Source: Halomonas sp. Y3
Lineage (GTDB): Bacteria; Pseudomonadota; Gammaproteobacteria; Pseudomonadales; Halomonadaceae
Assembly (NCBI RefSeq): GCF_024137965.1
Contig: NZ_CP099975.1
Span: 1,054,001 to 1,118,000, forward strand
Direction of reading: 5' to 3'
DNA: 64,000 nucleotides
Below the pieces are notes generated by a model. The model made no database searches. It had not been told where the DNA came from and saw nothing but the letters and a program-made list of their open reading frames with translations. This document shows positions 1 through 8,150 of this stretch, in pieces; within the stretch, counting starts at the first letter, position 1, and each line of letters begins with the position of its first letter. Both the position numbers and the translations under genes were made by a program.

Positions 1-150
1 GCAGAAAACACCCTGAACCCTCAGGGCATCGAGGCCGGTATTCGCAAGTCCTTGCTGCCGACCCTGTTCAAGCGCTTCGGCCTGGAGCAGGCCAAGGCGA
101 TCATCGATGACGTGATCCATATCGTGCGGGTAGGGCGGCAGCGCGGATGA
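1..150 (+). CDS. hsdR: Type I restriction enzyme R subunit (HsdR), C-terminal end only
   Basis: The frame is open from base 1 and ends at TGA 148-150, giving 49 residues. The segment RKSLLPTLFKRFG and the following helix resemble the extreme C-terminus of HsdR, the ATP-dependent translocase/endonuclease subunit of type I systems. The stop overlaps the next gene by ATGA. A YgjP-type metallopeptidase directly after hsdR is a frequent arrangement, which supports the call. The motor and nuclease domains lie outside the window, so the assignment rests on a short segment plus context. Confidence 0.65.
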   Translation, partial: AENTLNPQGIEAGIRKSLLPTLFKRFGLEQAKAIIDDVIHIVRVGRQRG

Positions 151-923
151 GCGAGATCCACCATGCAAACGGCCATGAGCAGGCGCCGGCGCAGCACGCC
201 GTGCGCTATGGAGCGCGGTCGCTACCTTTTTACTGGACCCAGCTGGATACCGCGGCAACGCCTAGGCCCCGCAAGGCGGTGATTCACGTGCACCCCAACG
301 GCGAGGTCGAGGTGCAGACGCCCAGCGGTACCTCGCTTGCCGAGGCCAAGAGAGCCCTGCTCAAGCGTGCCCGCTGGGTGGTAGAGCACCTGGATGCCAT
401 TCATGAGCGTCAGCGTCACGTGCTGCCGCGCGACTATGTCAGCGGCGAGACGCTCTTCTATCTGGGCCGTCGCTATGTACTCAAGTGCGTGCCCAGCGAG
501 GAGGAGCGCCACGTCAAGCTGCTGCGCGGCCAGGTCCGCGTGACGGGCACAGACCTGGCCCGGGAGAGGGTCAGGAGTGAGCTGCGTGCCTGGTACCGGC
601 AGCGTGCCAATGACGTCTTCCAGCGGCGTCTGAATCACGTCGCAGAGCGGCTACGCTGGCTGCAGGAGCGACCCGAGTGGCGGCTGCTGGAGATGAAGAC
701 CCAGTGGGGCAGCTGCTCCCCTACTGGCAGCATCCTGCTCAATCCGCACTTGGTGAAGGCACCCACCGAGTGCATCGACTACGTCATCCTCCATGAGCTC
801 TGTCACCTGGAAGAGCACAACCACAGCCAGCGCTTCTACGACCTTCTCGGCTACGCCATGCCGCGCTGGGAGGCCGTGAAGCACCGGCTGGATGGGATGT
901 CGGAGCTGCTGTTGAATGAGTGA
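147..923 (+). CDS. YgjP-like (DUF45/M48-type) zinc metallopeptidase
   Basis: This 258-aa protein has the YgjP/SprT-like zinc-protease signature: HELCH at about residues 216-220 (HExxH), with a further His a few residues on as probable third ligand in EEHNHSQRFY. Upstream, WGSCSPTGSILLNPHLV is the conserved WGSC block of the family. It starts inside the hsdR stop codon (ATGA overlap), so the two are translationally coupled. Family members travel with type I restriction loci, but their physiological substrate is not settled. No signal peptide or membrane segment is visible, so it should be cytoplasmic. Confidence 0.88.
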   Translation: MSEIHHANGHEQAPAQHAVRYGARSLPFYWTQLDTAATPRPRKAVIHVHPNGEVEVQTPSGTSLAEAKRALLKRARWVVEHLDAIHERQRHVLPRDYVSGETLFYLGRRYVLKCVPSEEERHVKLLRGQVRVTGTDLARERVRSELRAWYRQRANDVFQRRLNHVAERLRWLQERPEWRLLEMKTQWGSCSPTGSILLNPHLVKAPTECIDYVILHELCHLEEHNHSQRFYDLLGYAMPRWEAVKHRLDGMSELLLNE

Positions 924-1003
924 GGGGCAAAGACTGCCCCTTGCCGGCTCTCTAACCTGGAAACGAGGCCTTGCCATGATGCAGCCGTCACCAGATAATG
1001 TTT

Positions 1004-1098
1004 TGGTCAAGTCAGAGCGGACACATTTTCAAGCTGCAGCCGCCAATTCGATTTCCCTTGGCGTTTGGTAGCCCAGGGTCGAGTGGAGTCGGCAGCTG
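1004..1098 (-). pseudogene. IS3-family transposase remnant (OrfB C-terminus and IS end)
   Basis: On the minus strand, bases 1098 to 1029 encode YNSCRLHSTLGYQTPREIE followed by LAAAA and a stop. This is the typical last ~20 residues of the IS3-family OrfB (DDE integrase-type) transposase. The sequence beyond the stop (1028-1004) reads like the terminal part of the element. Upstream of the YNSCR block the frame hits a stop at once, so the rest of the IS is gone. It marks the left edge of the acquired catabolic region. Confidence 0.75.
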
Positions 1099-1118
1099 TT
1101 ATATGGTCATGTTCATCT

Positions 1119-2021
1119 TCATCTATACAAGCCCTGTGCCAGGTCGCAGAAGGCCTTGGCGGCCGAGCTGAGAGGCTTGTGACGTGGCCATGACAATCCC
1201 AGCTCCATGGGGGGTATGGGGGTGCTCAACTCGATATGCTCAATGCGATTTCCATCCAGTGACCATGGACGGTAGACCATATCGGAAAGAATGGTGATGC
1301 CGGTGCCATTGGCCACCATGCTGCGTACCGCCTCCACCGAGGACGTACGAAACAGGATGTTGGGAGCCATCCCATTGGATTTCCAGTATTTCATAGCGGA
1401 CTGATGCGCCTCATCCACGGTCAGCATGATATAGGGGTAGTGGGCGATATCCTTAAGGGTGATGCGCTCCCGTTTAAGCAGTTCATGATGACTATTCACC
1501 CAAAGCTGCCGCTTTGACTGAGTCAGTGTCAGCTTCTCCAGCCATTGGTGATGCTCGATATTGGACGTCAAAATGATGGCTAGTTCGAACTCACCTGCTT
1601 TGAGGCCCTGTTCGATTTGCGGGCGCGAAACCTCGTGTAATTCCACCCTGACCCAAGGGTAGCGCCGCTGAAACTGCGCCAGCAGGGGCGGCATGAAATA
1701 TCCCGCGACCGTATAGGTCATTGCCAGTCTCAGTGTTCCCTTGAGCGTCGGATGGGTGTCTTTCAGGCCATCGAAGGCATCATCGAGCGCCTGGAGGGCA
1801 TAGTTGACACGTTGCAGGAAGCGGTTGCCTTCCCGGGTCAGGGTCATGCCCCGGCTGGTGCGGCGAAACAGTGCCACCCCCAGTTGTTCCTCCACTTCCT
1901 TGACGCCGGTGGTGATCGAGGACTGCGAGACATTAAGGTCAACCGCGGCCTGAGTGACGCGCCCGCTTTTGGCAACCGCCATCACGTAACGCAGCTTACG
2001 CAGGGATAAATCCCGCCTCAT
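1119..2021 (-). CDS. LysR-family transcriptional regulator
   Basis: About 300 aa. An N-terminal winged HTH (LRKLRYVMAVAKSGRVTQAA, then VSQSSITTGVKEVEEQLG) is followed by a LysR substrate-binding domain. The ATG at 2021 is preferred because it follows a G-rich Shine-Dalgarno stretch and puts the HTH a few residues from the N-terminus; an in-frame ATG at 2069 would add 16 residues of low-complexity sequence. It is transcribed away from pxpA across an AT-rich 111-bp gap, the classic LysR layout. It is therefore the likely activator of the pxp/biotin carboxylase operon, with inducer unknown but probably its substrate or product. Confidence 0.9.
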   Translation of the reverse strand: MRRDLSLRKLRYVMAVAKSGRVTQAAVDLNVSQSSITTGVKEVEEQLGVALFRRTSRGMTLTREGNRFLQRVNYALQALDDAFDGLKDTHPTLKGTLRLAMTYTVAGYFMPPLLAQFQRRYPWVRVELHEVSRPQIEQGLKAGEFELAIILTSNIEHHQWLEKLTLTQSKRQLWVNSHHELLKRERITLKDIAHYPYIMLTVDEAHQSAMKYWKSNGMAPNILFRTSSVEAVRSMVANGTGITILSDMVYRPWSLDGNRIEHIELSTPIPPMELGLSWPRHKPLSSAAKAFCDLAQGLYR

Positions 2022-2132
2022 GGTCGCGCACCCCCCCCTGCCTTCGGATTTTTTGATATCACTCTTCAAGAATTAATATTACCAATGTCTCGGCTTAGCT
2101 GTCATCAATAAATGTGATGGCCAAGGAGAGAC
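2022..2132. promoter_or_regulatory. Divergent LysR/pxpA control region
   Basis: This 111-bp gap separates divergently transcribed lysR and pxpA. Its centre (about 2060-2115) is clearly AT-richer than the flanking genes, with ATTAATATTACCAAT, as expected for LysR boxes and overlapping promoters. A Shine-Dalgarno AAGGAGAG lies at 2123-2130; its distance favours the second of two consecutive ATGs (2136). I did not identify a unique T-N11-A box. Confidence 0.5.
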
Positions 2133-2900
2133 ATGATGACAACAACGATTGATCTGAATGCTGATATGGGGGAGAGCTTCGGTGCCTGGTCAATAGGTGA
2201 TGGGGTGGATGCCGATATCATGGCACTGATCAGCTCTGCCAACATCGCCGCGGGCTTTCATGCCGGTGACCCTGGCACCATGCGTACGACCTTGCAGCTT
2301 GCTGCCCGTCACGGGGTCGGAGTCGGGGTGCATCCAGGTTTTCGTGATCTGGTGGGCTTTGGTCGGCGGGCCATTGCCGCCCCGCCTGAAGAACTCGTCA
2401 ACGACGCACTCTATCAGCTGGGGGCCCTGCGTGAGCTTGCTCACCTGGAAGACTTGACCGTGCAGCATTTCAAGTTGCATGGGGCCTTATTCATGCATGC
2501 TGCCAAGGATTCAGATTTTGCCGGATTGCTGTGCGACGGCCTGGCCAGGGTCGCGCCGGAACTGTCGATCTACTGCCTGGCGGGGTCTGCGCTGGATGAG
2601 GCGGCCATGAGCCAAGGGCTGCCCAGAGTGCATGAGTTCTATGCAGACCGTGATTATAACGATGAAGGCAGTATAGTCTTTGTGCGTAAGGTGCAACTCC
2701 TGGACCCGGAAAAGGTGGCGAAGAAAGTGCTGCGTGCCTGCCAGCAGGGCATGGTCGAAACCGTGACGGGAAAGACGGTGGAGGTGGCTTTCCAGTCGGT
2801 CTGTATTCATAGCGATACGCCTGGTGCCCTGGCACTAGTCAAGGCTGTACGCCATACCCTGGATGGTGCGGGCATCAAGATCGCCCCACCCAAACAATAA
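2133..2900 (+). CDS. pxpA: LamB/YcsF family protein, 5-oxoprolinase subunit A type
   Basis: This 255-aa protein opens with the family hallmark IDLNADMGESFGAW, followed by SSANIAAGFHAGDP and VGVHPGFRDLVGFGRR, conserved metal/substrate-site blocks of the LamB/YcsF fold. In PxpABC this subunit takes part in ATP-dependent opening of 5-oxoproline to glutamate. It is first in a tight set with a biotin carrier, a biotin carboxylase and PxpB/PxpC. The true substrate may therefore be 5-oxoproline or a related lactam, amide or hydantoin handled by carboxylation and then hydrolysis. Cytoplasmic. The start may be 2133 or 2136. Confidence 0.9.
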   Translation: MMTTTIDLNADMGESFGAWSIGDGVDADIMALISSANIAAGFHAGDPGTMRTTLQLAARHGVGVGVHPGFRDLVGFGRRAIAAPPEELVNDALYQLGALRELAHLEDLTVQHFKLHGALFMHAAKDSDFAGLLCDGLARVAPELSIYCLAGSALDEAAMSQGLPRVHEFYADRDYNDEGSIVFVRKVQLLDPEKVAKKVLRACQQGMVETVTGKTVEVAFQSVCIHSDTPGALALVKAVRHTLDGAGIKIAPPKQ

Positions 2901-2968
2901 CAGCAGCCGGTAAGGCATGAATAGATGTTCCCAAGGCTGCTTAATAGTTAATCAGCAGGAGAAACATA

Positions 2969-3217
2969 ATGACAACACAACAGATTCAAGCGCCCTTTCC
3001 TGGTGTTTTCTATCGTCAAGCCTCTCCGGATGACCCTGTCTATGTAAAAGAAGGGCAGCAGGTCAATCCTGGTGATGTCATTGGCCTGATCGAGGTCATG
3101 AAGCAGTTTGTGGAGCTCAAGGCAGAAGCGGCGGGCACCCTGAAAAGCTTCACCGCTGAGAATGAAAGCGTCCTGGAAGCAGGCGATGTGATTGCCACGC
3201 TGGAGGTCAGCGAATGA
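2969..3217 (+). CDS. Biotin carboxyl carrier protein (stand-alone biotinyl domain)
   Basis: An 82-aa single-domain biotinyl protein. The biotinylation motif reads IEVMKQF, close to the canonical AMKM, with the acceptor Lys near residue 47, in the usual hairpin between two symmetrical half-domains (PGDVIGLIE and AGDVIATLE). RBS AGGAGA lies just upstream. Its stop overlaps the biotin carboxylase start (ATGA, 3214-3217). It is shorter than fatty-acid AccB (about 150 aa) and lacks the Pro/Ala linker. That and its position argue for a dedicated carrier for the PxpB/PxpC carboxyltransferase rather than acetyl-CoA carboxylase. Confidence 0.92.
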   Translation: MTTQQIQAPFPGVFYRQASPDDPVYVKEGQQVNPGDVIGLIEVMKQFVELKAEAAGTLKSFTAENESVLEAGDVIATLEVSE

Positions 3218-4626
3218 TACGCCGATTGCTGATCGTCAATCGAGGTGAGATAGCGCTGCGGGTCGTGCGGGCTGCTCGTGAGCTGGGGATTGTCAGTATC
3301 GTCGCCCATAGCGAGGCGGATACCGATACCCTGGCTGTTCGCCAGGCGGATGAAGCCATCTGCATCGGCCCCGCCCAGGCGGCCAAAAGTTATCTCAATA
3401 TTCCCGCTGTCCTGGATGCGGCTAGTAACTGCCAGGCGGATGCAGTGCATCCCGGCTATGGGTTTCTTTCGGAAAGCGCTGACTTTGCACGCTCCGTCAA
3501 GGAGGCCGGCCTGACCTTCGTAGGACCAGATGCGGACATCATCGCTCGCATGGGAGACAAGGCCAGTGCCCGGCAGACCGCCATGGCCGCCGGCGTGCCG
3601 GTAGTGCCCGGTTCACCCAGGGCGGTGGAAAGCCTTGAACAAGCCCAGGCTGTGGCTGAAGACGTGGGCTACCCGTTATTGATCAAGGCCGCCGCCGGTG
3701 GCGGTGGGCGCGGTATTCGGGTGGCGGAGGACAGCGAGATGCTGGCCCAGCAGTTACCGCAGGCCCAGGCGGAAGCTCAGGCGGCCTTTGGCGATGGGAG
3801 CGTCTACCTGGAGCGCTTCATTGCCCGTGCACGTCATATCGAGGTGCAGGTGCTGGGGGATGGCCAACGCGCTGTGCATTTCTTCGAGCGCGAATGCTCC
3901 CTGCAGCGTCGCCGCCAGAAAATCTTCGAGGAAGCCCCGTCACCGGTGCTGGATACTCCAACCCGCCAGCGCCTGTGTGAATCTGCCGTGGCACTGGCGG
4001 AGCATGTCGGCTACCTAGGGGCAGGCACTCTGGAGTACCTGTTTGATGAACAGACGGGTGAATTCTTCTTCATAGAAATGAATACCCGTATTCAGGTGGA
4101 ACATCCGGTGACCGAGATGGTGACTGGCGTTGATCTGGTCAGGGCCATGATCACCCTAGCGGGTGGAGAGCCGCTTAGGATCACCCAGGATGCCATCACC
4201 CTGAACGGCTGGGCGGTTGAAATGCGCATTAACGCAGAAGACCCGGATCGGGATTTCTTCCCCTCGCTGGGAACAGTAAAAGGTCTGACCTGGCCGACAG
4301 GCCCAGGCGTCCGGGTCGACAGCGGGCTGTATGACGGCTACAAGATGCCGCCTTTCTATGACTCCCTGGTGGCCAAACTGATCGTCTGGGATGCCAGTCG
4401 TGAGCAGGCATTGGTGCGAGCCGGTCGAGCGCTGGACGAATTCCGGTTGGAAGGCTTCACCACTACAGCCAGCCTGCATCGACGCCTAATCGAAGATGTG
4501 GACGTCAAGGCAGGCGCGTTTGACACCGGTTTCCTGGAGCGCTGGCTGGCTTCACCTGCCTCAGGAGTTGACCTCGGGAATGCCAAGCCGCAACCTGATA
4601 TTGCAAAGGGGGCCATCAATGAGTAA
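3214..4626 (+). CDS. Biotin carboxylase (AccC-like) of a dedicated carboxylase
   Basis: A 470-aa ATP-grasp biotin carboxylase. It has an N-terminal biotin-carboxylase domain (RRLLIVNRGEIALRVVRAA), a glycine-rich ATP loop (KAAAGGGGRGIRV), and the FERECSLQRRRQKIFEEAPS and EMNTRIQVEHPVTE motifs that bind bicarbonate, ATP and biotin. It carboxylates the carrier encoded just before it. Overlaps on both sides (4 bp with the carrier, 8 bp with PxpB) show one operon. An AccC paralog between PxpA and PxpB/C suggests the whole set is a split carboxylase-hydrolase resembling urea amidolyase architecture. Confidence 0.93.
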   Translation: MIRRLLIVNRGEIALRVVRAARELGIVSIVAHSEADTDTLAVRQADEAICIGPAQAAKSYLNIPAVLDAASNCQADAVHPGYGFLSESADFARSVKEAGLTFVGPDADIIARMGDKASARQTAMAAGVPVVPGSPRAVESLEQAQAVAEDVGYPLLIKAAAGGGGRGIRVAEDSEMLAQQLPQAQAEAQAAFGDGSVYLERFIARARHIEVQVLGDGQRAVHFFERECSLQRRRQKIFEEAPSPVLDTPTRQRLCESAVALAEHVGYLGAGTLEYLFDEQTGEFFFIEMNTRIQVEHPVTEMVTGVDLVRAMITLAGGEPLRITQDAITLNGWAVEMRINAEDPDRDFFPSLGTVKGLTWPTGPGVRVDSGLYDGYKMPPFYDSLVAKLIVWDASREQALVRAGRALDEFRLEGFTTTASLHRRLIEDVDVKAGAFDTGFLERWLASPASGVDLGNAKPQPDIAKGAINE

Positions 4627-5515
4627 TCAGGTGACAGCCACTACCCGCTACAGCCAGGCGGGTGATGAATTCTTGTTTGTTGAACTCAGCGAGGAAATGA
4701 CTCTGGAGGCATTTTTCCGGTCCATTTCCATCACCCAGCGCCTGCGTGATATTGACCTGCCTGGGGTAGTAGAAATCTGCCCGGCTAATGCGTCCTATCA
4801 GGTGCGTTACAACCCGGATGTCATTTCCGCCCAGACACTTCAGGACACACTCGAAAAACTGGAACAGGAAGTGGCAAGCCAGCAGGTGCGAACCCTCGAA
4901 ACCCGCATCATTGAAGTTCCGGTGCTCTACAACGATCCCTGGACACATGAAACACAGATGCGCTTTCGTGATAATCACCAAGACCCGACCGGCACGGATC
5001 TAGAGTATGCCGCACGGATCAACGGCTATGACAGCGTGGATGTCTTTATCAAGGCCCATAGTGAAACCCCCTGGTTTGTGTCAATGGTCGGCTTTGTAGC
5101 GGGCTTGCCCTTCATGTATCAGATGGTGCCACGGGATCGCCAGATCCAGGTGCCGAAATACCTGCGACCGCGTACCGATACCCCCAAGCAGACGGTGGGC
5201 ATCGGTGGCTGTTTCAGTGTGATCTACTCCGTGCGCGGTGCAGGCGGCTATCAGATGTTCGGGGTGACCCCGATGCCCATCTATGACCCGTCCGGTGAAC
5301 AGCCGCATATCGATGCATCCATGATCTATTTCCGCCCGGGCGATATCGTCAAGTACCGCGCTGTTGAGCGTGAAGAGTATGACAACCTGCTGGCCGTCGC
5401 TGAAAAAGGGCAGTTCACGCCCAACGTCACACACTTCACCTTTGATCTGGATGCGTTCAACCAAGATCCGGATGGCTATGCACGTCGCGTAAAGGAGGCA
5501 CTGTATGAGCATTGA
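4619..5515 (+). CDS. pxpB: Carboxyltransferase/5-oxoprolinase subunit B (KipI-like)
   Basis: 298 aa from ATG 4619, which overlaps the biotin carboxylase stop by 8 bp; upstream in-frame codons belong to that gene and were discarded. It matches the KipI/PxpB family: the C-terminal half carries VGFVAGLPFMYQMV and GIGGCFSVIYSVRGAGGYQMFG, the conserved carboxyltransferase subdomain C/D blocks. KipI and KipA halves together make the domain that in urea carboxylase moves the carboxyl group from biotin to an amide nitrogen. It overlaps pxpC by 11 bp. The N-terminal ~80 residues are less typical. Confidence 0.9.
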   Translation: MSNQVTATTRYSQAGDEFLFVELSEEMTLEAFFRSISITQRLRDIDLPGVVEICPANASYQVRYNPDVISAQTLQDTLEKLEQEVASQQVRTLETRIIEVPVLYNDPWTHETQMRFRDNHQDPTGTDLEYAARINGYDSVDVFIKAHSETPWFVSMVGFVAGLPFMYQMVPRDRQIQVPKYLRPRTDTPKQTVGIGGCFSVIYSVRGAGGYQMFGVTPMPIYDPSGEQPHIDASMIYFRPGDIVKYRAVEREEYDNLLAVAEKGQFTPNVTHFTFDLDAFNQDPDGYARRVKEALYEH

Positions 5516-6476
5516 AGTCATCAAGCCGGGCCTAGCGTCATCAATCCAGGATAAAGGACGTCAGGGATACTACCACCTTGGAATTCCACCGTCCGGAGGG
5601 ATGGATCAGCGGTCATTGGTCGCAGCCAACCTGTTGCTGGGCAACCCTGAAGGCTCGGCGGTCATTGAATGTGCCTTGATGGGCCCTGAATTGCGCTTTA
5701 CCGACACCCATAAGGTGGCGGCCTGTGGTGCGGAAATGCTGCCGCGTGTTGATGGTGAGCCGCAACCGCTGAATGAAGTGTTCGAGGTGCCGGCCGGTGC
5801 AGCGCTGAGTTTTGATTTTGTCAAAGCGGGGGCGCGGCTCTACCTGGCCATTGAGGGAGGCATTGATGTGCCCGAAAGGCTCGGCAGCCGCAGTACTTAT
5901 GCCTTGGGCTCGCTGGGGGGCTTGCAAGGGCGCACCCTGCAACCGGGCGACACTCTGGGTGTGTTGCCTGCCCACGGGCTAGCCACGACAGGACGACGCC
6001 TGCCTGAAAATCTGGTTCCTGCGTTTTACAAACGCTATGAGCTGCGTGTTATACCTGGACTTTATGCGCACCGTCTGGAGCCGGACAGTGCCGAGCGCTT
6101 TTATCATGAGGACTGGACCGTCGCTTCTGAAGCCGACCGTATCGGTTACCGCATGAAAGGTGGAACCAAGCTGGACTTTATAAAGCGTGAGCCACCCTTC
6201 GGGGCCGGTGATGATCCGTCCAATATCGTGGATGCCTGTTACCCGATCGGATCTATTCAGGTTCCCAGTGGCAGCGAGCCCATTATTCTGCACAGGGATG
6301 CGGTTTCCGGGGGTGGCTACGCCATGATCGGGACTGTGATCAGTGCCGACATGGACACCGTAGGCCAAATCCAGCCCCACCAGAAGGTGCGCTTTGTTCA
6401 GGTGACCCTTGAACAAGCGATGGACGCACGTGCCCGGTATCAGCACGTGTTGGAGCAGCTGCGTAACATGCCGTAA
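5505..6476 (+). CDS. pxpC: Carboxyltransferase/5-oxoprolinase subunit C (KipA-like)
   Basis: 323 aa with the KipA opening IEVIKPGLASSIQDKGRQGY and conserved GIPPSGGMDQRS, GAEMLPRVDG and later YRMKGGTKLDF and SGGGYAMIG blocks. It pairs with the preceding KipI-like subunit to form the carboxyltransferase or oxoprolinase core. It is the last gene of the five-gene operon, with a ~235-bp gap to the permease that follows. With BCCP and biotin carboxylase present, biotin-dependent N-carboxylation of a lactam or amide is as plausible as classical ATP-driven oxoprolinase action. Confidence 0.92.
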   Translation: MSIEVIKPGLASSIQDKGRQGYYHLGIPPSGGMDQRSLVAANLLLGNPEGSAVIECALMGPELRFTDTHKVAACGAEMLPRVDGEPQPLNEVFEVPAGAALSFDFVKAGARLYLAIEGGIDVPERLGSRSTYALGSLGGLQGRTLQPGDTLGVLPAHGLATTGRRLPENLVPAFYKRYELRVIPGLYAHRLEPDSAERFYHEDWTVASEADRIGYRMKGGTKLDFIKREPPFGAGDDPSNIVDACYPIGSIQVPSGSEPIILHRDAVSGGGYAMIGTVISADMDTVGQIQPHQKVRFVQVTLEQAMDARARYQHVLEQLRNMP

Positions 6477-6711
6477 TTCGGGGGAACTCCTTCCGGCTTT
6501 GCATGCAGTGCACGTCAGGCTAAATGACAGTGCGCTGCAGGCCAAACATCCCGCAGTGGTTAGCGCTATGGTTGAAGCGTGCTAACGCCTTCTCGCAAGA
6601 TAATTACAACAAACTTGATGGCAGTCGGACGATTAAAGCCTGATAAATGGGTTTTAAGAGGGGTTGACGGCTGCTGTTTTAAAATAAGTCGAATAAGAAG
6701 AGAGAAGAGAA

Positions 6712-8058
6712 ATGAGTACTAATCAAAATGAAGCGCAGGATCTGGACTTTTCAGAACGCCCTGTTCCTCCAGAAGGACGAATGCCTAAGGTAAATCTTAT
6801 GATGGCCTGGTGGGCTGTCTGTAGTGCTATCTTCTATATGGTGGTGGCAGCAGCCATGGCTCGTGCATATGGAACAACCAATGCACTGATCGGTATTGTT
6901 CTAACCATGATTGCCTATGGCATCATAAATGGTGTTATCAGTCGCTACTCTATGAAAACCGGTTTAACCGTTGCGCTTTTTTCCAAAGTGCTTTTCGGGC
7001 ACTTCGGGGCCGTAGTGGCAACGCTGATCTTCTTTGCAACAGCACTTTATTACGCCGTGTTTGAAGGTTATGTCATGGCGCTGGTGCTCTCAGAGTGGAG
7101 TGGCGTAATTCCGATGGGGATCTCAACGGCCATTGTGGCGGCCTTGGGGGTGGCATTGATTTTCGGCAGTGTTCAGCACTGGCTGGACAAGTTCAATGGC
7201 GTCCTCCTTCCGGTATATGTCGTTGGTATGCTGATCGCCGTGGGCATGGCGGTAGCGGAGTTCGGTTACCCTAGCGGTTGGCTGACCCGTGTACCTGAAG
7301 GTGGAGCATCTCCTTGGGGCTGGTTACAGACCTTTGCCTACTACATGGGAGTATGGGTGCTGATGATGTTCACCTTTGACTACGCCCGGTTTGGTCGTCA
7401 GGAAGATAGCAAGTTCCATGCCAGAGTAACTTTCGGTATTCCCTTTTATGCTATGACCTTCCTGTTCAGCGGCATTGTCGGAATCCTACTGGATTCCATG
7501 ATCCCGACCGACGGTCTGTCGGAAGCCTCAGTGGTACTGGGTCTGCTTGAATTGATGGGTTTTGGTGGCCTGCTACTGGTATGGGTGACCCAGAGCCGTA
7601 TTAACACCGCCAATTTCTATCTGGCGACTGTCAATTTTGAGTCCTTCATTCGCAAGGTCACCGGTATCCAGATATCCAAGATAGTGGCCGGGTGTATGAT
7701 TGGCGTCATTGCCTATGTGCTGATGATGGCGGATGTCTTCTCCTATATTCTTCAGGCACTGGCGTATCAGGGGGTCTTTGTGGTTGCCTGGGTCGGCGTC
7801 GCCCTGGCGCATATTCTCTCGCGTACATACCAAGACCGCTTCAATGGCCATGTCGAACTGGATAATGCTTACATTCCTGCCTTTAACCCCTGTGGCCTCG
7901 TGGCCTGGTGCGGTGCCACCCTGGCCGGAATCATCATCATGAACGTGCCTGCTATTGCCGGATTCTCGGCGCCGGCCACCTTCATGTTCGCCTTTACCGT
8001 TTACGAACTGGGGCTGAGGGTTGCGCGGGAAGAGTGGTACGTCGCAAGCCTTAAATAA
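6712..8058 (+). CDS. NCS1-family permease (cytosine/allantoin/hydantoin type)
   Basis: 448 aa, very hydrophobic, about 12 predicted membrane helices between residues 25 and 440. The pattern fits the nucleobase:cation symporter-1 family (purine-cytosine permease/Mhp1 relatives), with a conserved early helix AWWAVCSAIFYMVVAAAMARAYG. It sits between the PxpABC-type operon and HyuAB, both of which attack cyclic amides. The likely cargo is therefore a hydantoin, lactam or similar ring compound, although sequence alone cannot fix it. A purine-rich Shine-Dalgarno (AGAAGAGAGAAGAG) precedes the ATG. The 235 bp before it contain no gene I can support. Confidence 0.88.
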   Translation: MSTNQNEAQDLDFSERPVPPEGRMPKVNLMMAWWAVCSAIFYMVVAAAMARAYGTTNALIGIVLTMIAYGIINGVISRYSMKTGLTVALFSKVLFGHFGAVVATLIFFATALYYAVFEGYVMALVLSEWSGVIPMGISTAIVAALGVALIFGSVQHWLDKFNGVLLPVYVVGMLIAVGMAVAEFGYPSGWLTRVPEGGASPWGWLQTFAYYMGVWVLMMFTFDYARFGRQEDSKFHARVTFGIPFYAMTFLFSGIVGILLDSMIPTDGLSEASVVLGLLELMGFGGLLLVWVTQSRINTANFYLATVNFESFIRKVTGIQISKIVAGCMIGVIAYVLMMADVFSYILQALAYQGVFVVAWVGVALAHILSRTYQDRFNGHVELDNAYIPAFNPCGLVAWCGATLAGIIIMNVPAIAGFSAPATFMFAFTVYELGLRVAREEWYVASLK

Positions 8059-8150
8059 GAGAGAGGTAAGTTTGAAGCAAGAAGCGGCTTAAATTAACAA
8101 GCAAAAGATTTAAATAATTATCATCTAACTAGATAACAATGAGGTGACAT